Origin: Patescibacteria group bacterium | GTDB taxonomy: Bacteria; Patescibacteriota; Patescibacteriia; Patescibacteriales; UBA12465 | Assembly (NCBI GenBank): GCA_022710685.1 | Contig: JAKLGM010000001.1 | Span: forward strand, 78,875-142,874 | Direction: 5' to 3' | DNA length: 64,000 bases | Shown: positions 59,465 to 64,000 of the stretch, piece after piece | Layout: each line of letters begins with the position of its first letter | Numbering within the stretch: position 1 is the stretch's first letter | Made by a program: the position numbers and the translations under genes | Notes under the pieces: generated by a model | Database searches by the model: none | Told to the model about the DNA's origin: nothing | The model's input: the letters and a program-made list of their open reading frames with translations, nothing else

Positions 59465-60649
59465 TTAATCTTTCAAGCAGCGAATGGATATGCCGTCAGC
59501 TTTATGCGCGGTGGTCCAACGATATATACCATCAGAAGATTCATGTATCAGGCGACCATAGGAGCGGTTTAAATTATATTGATCAGTAGTAAAGGTGTAG
59601 TAAGTTCCATAAGAATAGCGATAAGAATTATCATAGGAATAATAAACTCCGTCATATATTATGTTCATCTCGTTAGGATCGCGCATAAAGTTTCCGGCTG
59701 GAGAACAATCAAATCCGATACGGTTCGGGTCGCAAGAGCCGCTAGGATCGGCTAGGTAGGCTTCTAGGGTGCTCCATTCGCCATCGCTGGGGACGTGCCA
59801 GCCGGAGGGACAGATGCCTTGATGTTTGGGTTGTATTTGTGCTGAACAATCAGCGGCAAAACAGGAGCCGGGTAACTGTAGAGCTTCATGCCATTCGTAT
59901 AAACCGCCGACGTTCAGACAATTATTCAAGTCATTATCATAACAGTATTTTTCTATTTGATTATCGTCTTGCTGGCAAGACCAATGGTCGTAGCTGTCAT
60001 AGTTGGTCATAACGCAGTTATCTCTGCCTCCAACATGATCGATGTAAGGGGTTATTTGTACGCCAGCGTTAATGTCATCTTTGAGCCAGCATTGGCTGCC
60101 GATCTGGACAGTGCGATAATAGCCATCATTATTGCGAATGCTGGCATCCGAGTTGTATGGACCGCCGTCATACTGGACAGTGTCTTGACCGCAGGTCCAG
60201 GGGCCGCAATCCATATTAACAACCCCGCTCGGGGTTAGACATTTTGGTCCAGCGGTTAAGGCGCCGGTGGTATTGCCCAGACAAAAAGAAACAGTGTAGG
60301 AATTGCCACTTTCGGTCTGTTGATAGTAGACTGTATTTTGGTCGCCAGTGCAAGGTCCATCAGCTGGGGTTGGGGCTGTTGGAATTATTCTCATGTAAGT
60401 TGAAGTAGAATTGGTGCTAGTAGAAAAGATGGACCCTAGAGCAAATTCTTCTGGCGTGGGGTATCTATTTTTGTCATTAAAGAAAAGTTCCAAGGCAGTC
60501 TGAATTTGTTTCATGTCCCCAGCCCTTTTGGCATCGCGGGATTTAGCCCTGGCGTTAGAGAGGGAAATAACAGAGATGGTGGCCAAGACACCGATGATGG
60601 CAATAACCACCAGAAGCTCAATGAGGGTAAAGGCTTCTTTGGTCTTCAT
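59465..60649 (-). CDS. Type IV pilin-like protein with FISUMP C-terminal domain
   Basis: A 394-aa protein. The N-terminal pilin module KEAFTLIELLVVIAIIGVLA through NARAKSRDAKRAGDMKQIQTALELFFNDKNRYPTPEEF is almost the same as in the genes at 52468, 53603 and 60777. The C-terminal FISUMP domain has CWLKDDINAGV, GLYEWHEALQ, GICPSGWHVPSDGE and IRCLKD. The promoter region is a copy of that of the next pilin gene. Confidence 0.88.
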   Translation of the reverse strand: MKTKEAFTLIELLVVIAIIGVLATISVISLSNARAKSRDAKRAGDMKQIQTALELFFNDKNRYPTPEEFALGSIFSTSTNSTSTYMRIIPTAPTPADGPCTGDQNTVYYQQTESGNSYTVSFCLGNTTGALTAGPKCLTPSGVVNMDCGPWTCGQDTVQYDGGPYNSDASIRNNDGYYRTVQIGSQCWLKDDINAGVQITPYIDHVGGRDNCVMTNYDSYDHWSCQQDDNQIEKYCYDNDLNNCLNVGGLYEWHEALQLPGSCFAADCSAQIQPKHQGICPSGWHVPSDGEWSTLEAYLADPSGSCDPNRIGFDCSPAGNFMRDPNEMNIIYDGVYYSYDNSYRYSYGTYYTFTTDQYNLNRSYGRLIHESSDGIYRWTTAHKADGISIRCLKD

Positions 60650-60727
60650 AATAGATAATTATTTGTTACTTAGATATTATATCAAAAATAAAATAAACAA
60701 AAAACAGGCAAGCGCCTGTTTTTTGTT
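60650..60727 (-). repeat. Promoter-terminator cassette, copy 1
   Basis: About 78 nt nearly identical to 62478-62555. It holds the start-proximal leader and an extended -10 TGATATAAT (minus, 60676-60684) for the pilin gene at 59465. The ACAGGC terminator of the upstream pilin gene (60703-60720) is included. Confidence 0.85.
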
Positions 60728-60776
60728 TAGGAATTTTGTCTGCGGCTCAAAAGATTTAAAATATTAAATTTAACTC

Positions 60777-62477
60777 CTAGTTTATGACATAGGGGCCGTA
60801 GTCGCTGGGAGTGAAAATGGCAGAAGTAAGCGGGGTGGTGTTGTCGGTCAAAGATGAGGTCGCAGTAGTTATTGAACTGGCTGCTGCGGTCAGGGTTGAA
60901 TTTTGTTCGGTTAGGTTGCTGGTCTGCCAAGTCAGGCCAGCCGGGCTAGTGTTTAATGTCCCAGATTTCAGATTTTTCAGCCGCATTAAGGAAAAGTCTT
61001 GGCTGCTTACGCCCATATTGGAATAAGCTGATATATAGAGATAATCGTTATAAATAACGCCTTTAGCTCCAGCACCAGCAGCGTTATAAATTATTTTCTT
61101 TTCTAAAATAGAAAGATCATTTTTATCGTATTTTATTAAAAGGATATTGCCGTTAGCGCTACCTTCGGAAAAGATTTCGCCAATGGCATAAAGATCGGAG
61201 CCATTGATTGCTATCGCTCGGAAATTATCAGATAGGCTGCCACCATAAATTTTTTGGGCATCAATAGATAAATCGGTTTTATCAATCTTGGCTATTAAAC
61301 AGTCGGGCTGTCCGGCGCCTATAGAATTAGTGGAGCCGACAGCGTAAAGGTACCCAGCATCTTCAGTCAGCCCGAAGAAGGTCTCAGAGCTGAATCCTGA
61401 AAGATAGTTGGCGCTGGCCAGACTTAAATCCGATTTATTTATTTTCATTACTAGAGCCGCATCGTTACCATTATCATTGGACTGCCCTACGGCATAGATA
61501 TAATTGCCAGAAACAATGAGTTTATTAATCATCTCCGAATAAGAAGAGCCGGGAATGTTGTAAACCATTTTCTGGTTGTTGCTAAAATTATTCTTGTCGT
61601 ATTTGATAATGGTTGCGGCGGAGTTTGCAATTGAAGAGTCGTCCCGGCCACCAATGTAGACATAATTATCATCAACGGCCACGGTATTAGCATAATCTGT
61701 GGCTGAGCCCAGGTGATATATTTGGCCGGCTAGGCTTAAATCGCTTTTGTTGTATTTTGTTAACATTATCTGCTCGTTTCCGTAAGCGCCAGCAACATAA
61801 ATATAACTATCATCCAGGGTGAGCGCTTTGTAGCTATCATTGGCGCCGCCGCCATAGCGCGCCGCAGCAACCGTTCGCAGAGTATTTTTATCGTATTTCA
61901 TCAAGCCACCGTCAACAGTAGCGGCAGAATAATTTCCGACCATATAAATGTTAGAGCCATCCATCATGATATCCGCGGGAACATCCTTGCCGCTGCCGCC
62001 GGCGAAATAGGCGGTGAAAGGATAAATCAGGCAATTAGTATCAACGATTCCGCCCGGGGTCAGGCATTTTGGGCCAGGAGTCAGGGAGCCGGTGGTGTTG
62101 CCCAAGCAGAAGGAAATGGCATAGGAATTGCCGCCTTCAGTTTGAGTATAGGAAAAAGCATTCTGGTCATTAGTACAGCCACCATCCGCAGGAGAAGAGG
62201 CAGCAGGAATTATCTGCATATAAGTTGAGGTGTCAAAATTAGTGGAAGTGGATAATATTGAACCGGAGCTGAATTCATCAAAAGTTGGATATCGGCCTTT
62301 ATCATTAAAAAACAGTTCCAAAGCAGTCTGAATTTGTTTCATGTCCCCAGCTCTTTTGGCGTCGCGGGATTTGGCTCGAGCATTAGATAGGGCGATAACA
62401 GAGATGGTCGCCAGGACGCCGATGATGGCGATAACCACCAGAAGCTCAATGAGAGTAAAGGCTTTTTTGGTCTTCAT
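60777..62477 (-). CDS. Type IV pilin-like protein with beta-propeller-like C-terminal domain
   Basis: A 566-aa protein. The N-terminal module (KKAFTLIELL, AGDMKQIQTALELFF, then GPKCLTPGGIVD) matches the FISUMP pilins. The rest (about residues 160-510) is a run of repeats of YDKNTLRTVAAARYGG, ALTLDDSYIYVAGAYG and MLTKYNKSDLSLAGQIYHLG type. This is a propeller pattern with eight or so V/I-Y-x-x-G strands. It ends in a Thr/Ser-rich tail (LNTSPAGLTWQTSNLTEQNS). It looks like a domain swap on a shared pilin stem; an adhesive role is inferred. Confidence 0.85.
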   Translation of the reverse strand: MKTKKAFTLIELLVVIAIIGVLATISVIALSNARAKSRDAKRAGDMKQIQTALELFFNDKGRYPTFDEFSSGSILSTSTNFDTSTYMQIIPAASSPADGGCTNDQNAFSYTQTEGGNSYAISFCLGNTTGSLTPGPKCLTPGGIVDTNCLIYPFTAYFAGGSGKDVPADIMMDGSNIYMVGNYSAATVDGGLMKYDKNTLRTVAAARYGGGANDSYKALTLDDSYIYVAGAYGNEQIMLTKYNKSDLSLAGQIYHLGSATDYANTVAVDDNYVYIGGRDDSSIANSAATIIKYDKNNFSNNQKMVYNIPGSSYSEMINKLIVSGNYIYAVGQSNDNGNDAALVMKINKSDLSLASANYLSGFSSETFFGLTEDAGYLYAVGSTNSIGAGQPDCLIAKIDKTDLSIDAQKIYGGSLSDNFRAIAINGSDLYAIGEIFSEGSANGNILLIKYDKNDLSILEKKIIYNAAGAGAKGVIYNDYLYISAYSNMGVSSQDFSLMRLKNLKSGTLNTSPAGLTWQTSNLTEQNSTLTAAASSITTATSSLTDNTTPLTSAIFTPSDYGPYVIN

Positions 62478-62555
62478 AATAGATAATTATTTGTTACCTA
62501 GATATTATATCAAAAATAAAATAAACAAAAAACAGGCGTTTGCCTGTTTTTTGTT
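62478..62555 (-). repeat. Promoter-terminator cassette, copy 2
   Basis: Near-identical to 60650-60727. It contains an extended -10 TGATATAAT (minus, 62504-62512) for the propeller pilin and an AACAGGC/GCCTGTT terminator (62531-62548) that ends the tRNA-Leu/Val transcript. Confidence 0.85.
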
Positions 62556-62569
62556 GAGTATATTTTATG

Positions 62570-62643
62570 TGGGCGCACAAGGATTCGAACCCTGGACCCC
62601 TTCGGTGTAAACGAAGTGCTCTAACCAGCTGAGCTATGCGCCC
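62570..62643 (-). tRNA. tRNA-Val(TAC)
   Basis: The acceptor GGGCGCA pairs with TGCGCCC. The anticodon arm CTTCG-TTTACAC-CGAAG gives TAC. Discriminator A. Confidence 0.94.
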
Positions 62644-62653
62644 GACAGTTTGG

Positions 62654-62737
62654 TGGGCGAGAGAGGATTTGAACCTCCACGACTTTTACGCCGCAAGCCC
62701 CTCAAGCTTGTGTGTCTACCAATTTCACCACTCGCCC
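62654..62737 (-). tRNA. tRNA-Leu(GAG)
   Basis: The acceptor GGGCGAG pairs with CTCGCCC. The anticodon arm CAAGC-TTGAGGG-GCTTG gives GAG. A long variable arm is present. It follows rplS by 10 nt on the minus strand and precedes tRNA-Val, so rplS and both tRNAs may be one transcript. Confidence 0.94.
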
Positions 62738-62747
62738 CCGGTCGGAA

Positions 62748-63089
62748 TTATTTGACCACTTTTTCCTTCAATTTTTTCTTAAACTTCTTGTCTTTCAGGA
62801 AATATAATTTGGCGCGGCGGACTTCAGCGATTTTTTTGACTTCAATCTTAGCAATAGTCGGCAGGTTCAGAGGGAATATTTTTTCTACGCCAATGCCATC
62901 GGAAACCTTGCGGACGGTAATCGTGCCGCCTTTTTCCTTGTTATGTTTGCGGGCGATAATTAATCCTTCAAAGAATTGGATTCTTTCTTTTTCTTCACCT
63001 TTGGAATTTAATTCCTTGATTTTCTGGTGAACGCGGACGGTCATTCCGGGTTTCAGATCAGTGAATTTTTCTTGTTTGCTTTCGGCCAT
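62748..63089 (-). CDS. rplS: Ribosomal protein L19
   Basis: About 113 aa from the ATG at 63089 ([24 protein letters not shown]); an ATG 21 nt upstream is also in frame. [29 protein letters not shown] and the basic end [20 protein letters not shown] are typical of bL19, which lies at the 30S-50S interface. A short hairpin sits in its leader. Confidence 0.95.
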   Translation of the reverse strand: MAESKQEKFTDLKPGMTVRVHQKIKELNSKGEEKERIQFFEGLIIARKHNKEKGGTITVRKVSDGIGVEKIFPLNLPTIAKIEVKKIAEVRRAKLYFLKDKKFKKKLKEKVVK

Positions 63090-63110
63090 ATTTTTACCAT
63101 AAATAGCCAA

Positions 63111-63126
63111 AACGCCGTCAGGCGTT
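63111..63126 (-). promoter_or_regulatory. Hairpin in the rplS leader
   Basis: AACGCC-TGAC-GGCGTT followed by TTGGC on the minus strand, about 20 nt before the start. It could be an autoregulatory or attenuator element. A TATTATAAG -10-like stretch lies upstream near 63165. Confidence 0.4.
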
Positions 63127-63175
63127 AGTGGCAGGTTATTAATATTATTTAACTTTCCTTATAATATAAGTAAAA

Positions 63176-63742
63176 TTAGCTCTTGTCAATACGGCTATTA
63201 ACAAAATTCCAGACTTTTTCCAGGGTCTCATCCGGGGTTAAATTCGTGGCATCTAGGTAAAAATCATAGTTTTTCCGGTCATGGACGTCAATATTGTAGT
63301 ATTTGCGGTAGCGCTCAATATCGCTTTTGAGGCGCTGGCGCATGCTGGCCATAACATCCTGCCAGCTTTTCATATCGCTGTCTTCATTCTTCCTGGCGCC
63401 TTTTTCCGAAATATCTTTCCAAATCCTTTTAGCTGCCACTTCTTCGGCGGTATCTAAATATATCTTGAGGGAGTGGGGGATAAAATACCAAGAGGTCCGG
63501 CCTTCAATGATAAAATTGTCCTGGGTTTTCCCTAATTCTCTCTGATATTCGTCTACTTCTTGGTCGGTTTGGGGGTCACTTTCTCCTAGCTTATTATACT
63601 CCGCCAAAGTCAAGCCGCGTTTTTCCGCTGCTTCGCGCCTTAAACCGCCAATATAGTAGCGGGGCCAGCCCAGTTTCTCGGCTAATTGCTGGGCGACGGT
63701 TGATTTGCCGGAACCGTGCGCCCCGGAAAGGGATATGATCAT
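63176..63742 (-). CDS. cmk: Cytidylate kinase-like protein (archaeal type)
   Basis: A 188-aa P-loop kinase. Walker A is SGAHGSGKST. The CMP-binding region IGGLRREAAEKRGLTLAEYNKLGE and the LID-like segment match the short archaeal-type cytidylate kinase family more than the 225-aa E. coli form. FIIEGRTSWYFIP fits the family's EGRL strand. It phosphorylates CMP/dCMP. It is divergent from smc. Confidence 0.75.
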   Translation of the reverse strand: MIISLSGAHGSGKSTVAQQLAEKLGWPRYYIGGLRREAAEKRGLTLAEYNKLGESDPQTDQEVDEYQRELGKTQDNFIIEGRTSWYFIPHSLKIYLDTAEEVAAKRIWKDISEKGARKNEDSDMKSWQDVMASMRQRLKSDIERYRKYYNIDVHDRKNYDFYLDATNLTPDETLEKVWNFVNSRIDKS

Positions 63743-63853
63743 AGCGATGATTTACTTTTTTAGAAAAATAAATTATATTATAATCATAACACATTAGGAC
63801 TAAAAGTAAAAAGCAAAAGAGGCCGGTTTCTGGTCTCTTTACTTTCCTGGATT

Positions 63854-64000
63854 ATGTATTTAGAAAGGCTGGAAATACAAGGGTTTAAGTCGTTTGCCCA
63901 CAAGAATAAGCTGGTTTTTCCCGGTATAATTTCTGGTACCCGAAGAGGTATTACCGCCATTGTCGGCCCGAACGGTTCGGGCAAATCTAACACGGCTGAT
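63854..64000 (+). CDS. smc: Chromosome segregation protein SMC (5' part, cut by window end)
   Basis: The first 49 codons, starting [20 protein letters not shown], then [17 protein letters not shown], the Walker A of SMC ATPases. This is the head-domain N-terminus of the condensin that compacts and segregates the chromosome. The gene runs past the end. Promoter candidates TATTATAAT lie in the shared gap with cmk. Confidence 0.93.
   Translation, partial: MYLERLEIQGFKSFAHKNKLVFPGIISGTRRGITAIVGPNGSGKSNTAD

Noticed and set aside
1..64000. UGA recoded to glycine (Gracilibacteria-type code)
   Set aside because: Several genes end at TGA at the expected length (truB, the EgtD-like gene), and conserved proteins show no in-frame TGA.
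1..64000. CRISPR array, transposon or prophage
   Set aside because: No regularly spaced direct repeats, transposase, integrase or phage structural gene was found; the repeats near 60-62.5 kb are duplicated gene-flanking cassettes.

Overview
This window looks like one stretch of a chromosome from a Candidate Phyla Radiation (Patescibacteria, probably Parcubacteria-like, e.g. Falkowbacteria) bacterium. The evidence is indirect. Genes are moderately AT-rich and densely packed on both strands. There is a family of type IV pilin-like proteins with FISUMP C-termini, isolated enzymes without their pathways, Lys/Ala-rich tiny proteins, tRNA genes mostly without encoded CCA, few strong Shine-Dalgarno sites, and many short intrinsic terminators. 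The code is the standard bacterial one: genes end in TGA as well as TAA/TAG. I see no CRISPR array, transposase, phage gene or rRNA.

Layout. 1-8.5 kb: O-antigen ligase-like protein, RsuA/RluB-type pseudouridine synthase, tRNA-Ser, a GNAT acetyltransferase and an EgtD-like methyltransferase, tRNA-Arg, an MFS transporter overlapping lgt, a solitary purM, and tRNA-Leu. 8.5-15.3 kb: ppsA, elp3, a bactofilin-like membrane protein and a phosphomannomutase. 15.3-19 kb: two pilin-like genes, an anchored hypothetical protein, a 40-aa Lys/Ala-rich protein inside a long inverted repeat, and a DUF192 protein. 19-27 kb: an MgtA-type P-type ATPase, an SdpI-like protein, rlmI, truB abutting tRNA-Leu, small membrane proteins, tRNA-His, tRNA-Arg and a TrmH-family methylase. 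27-33 kb: LCP protein, der, pth and topA. 33-40 kb: a minus-strand synthetase block (valS, a small membrane protein, pheS, pheT, an anchored coiled protein). 40-43 kb: a degenerate DHH protein, tRNA-Ile and two orphans. 43-48 kb: an envelope glycan cluster (GT-B, EamA, glycosidase, GT2, DoxX-like) converging on and overlapping a DedA gene. 48-52.4 kb: typA, a tRNA-like RNA with a large anticodon-loop insertion, an Nfu N-domain-like protein and an MFS transporter. 52.4-62.5 kb: four more pilin-like genes (one frameshifted) interleaved with tRNA-Gly/Asp, a DksA-like gene, lspA, a Cys-rich protein, tsaE and two envelope orphans. 62.5-64 kb: tRNA-Val/Leu, rplS, an archaeal-type cytidylate kinase and the start of smc.

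Together these are mostly translation and RNA maturation (synthetases, pth, der, typA, TruB, RlmI, Elp3, TsaE, rplS), lipoprotein processing (lgt, lspA), envelope polysaccharide (O-antigen ligase, LCP, PMM, GTs) and surface appendages. The six pilin-like proteins share an N-terminal module and carry different C-terminal domains (FISUMP, LamG-like, beta-propeller). They look like an exchangeable adhesin or minor-pilin set.

The most unusual object is the RNA at 50368-50610 on the minus strand. It is a cloverleaf-like molecule with its own consensus promoter and terminator, interrupted in the anticodon loop by about 171 nt of structured sequence. I could not fit this insertion to a canonical group I core.
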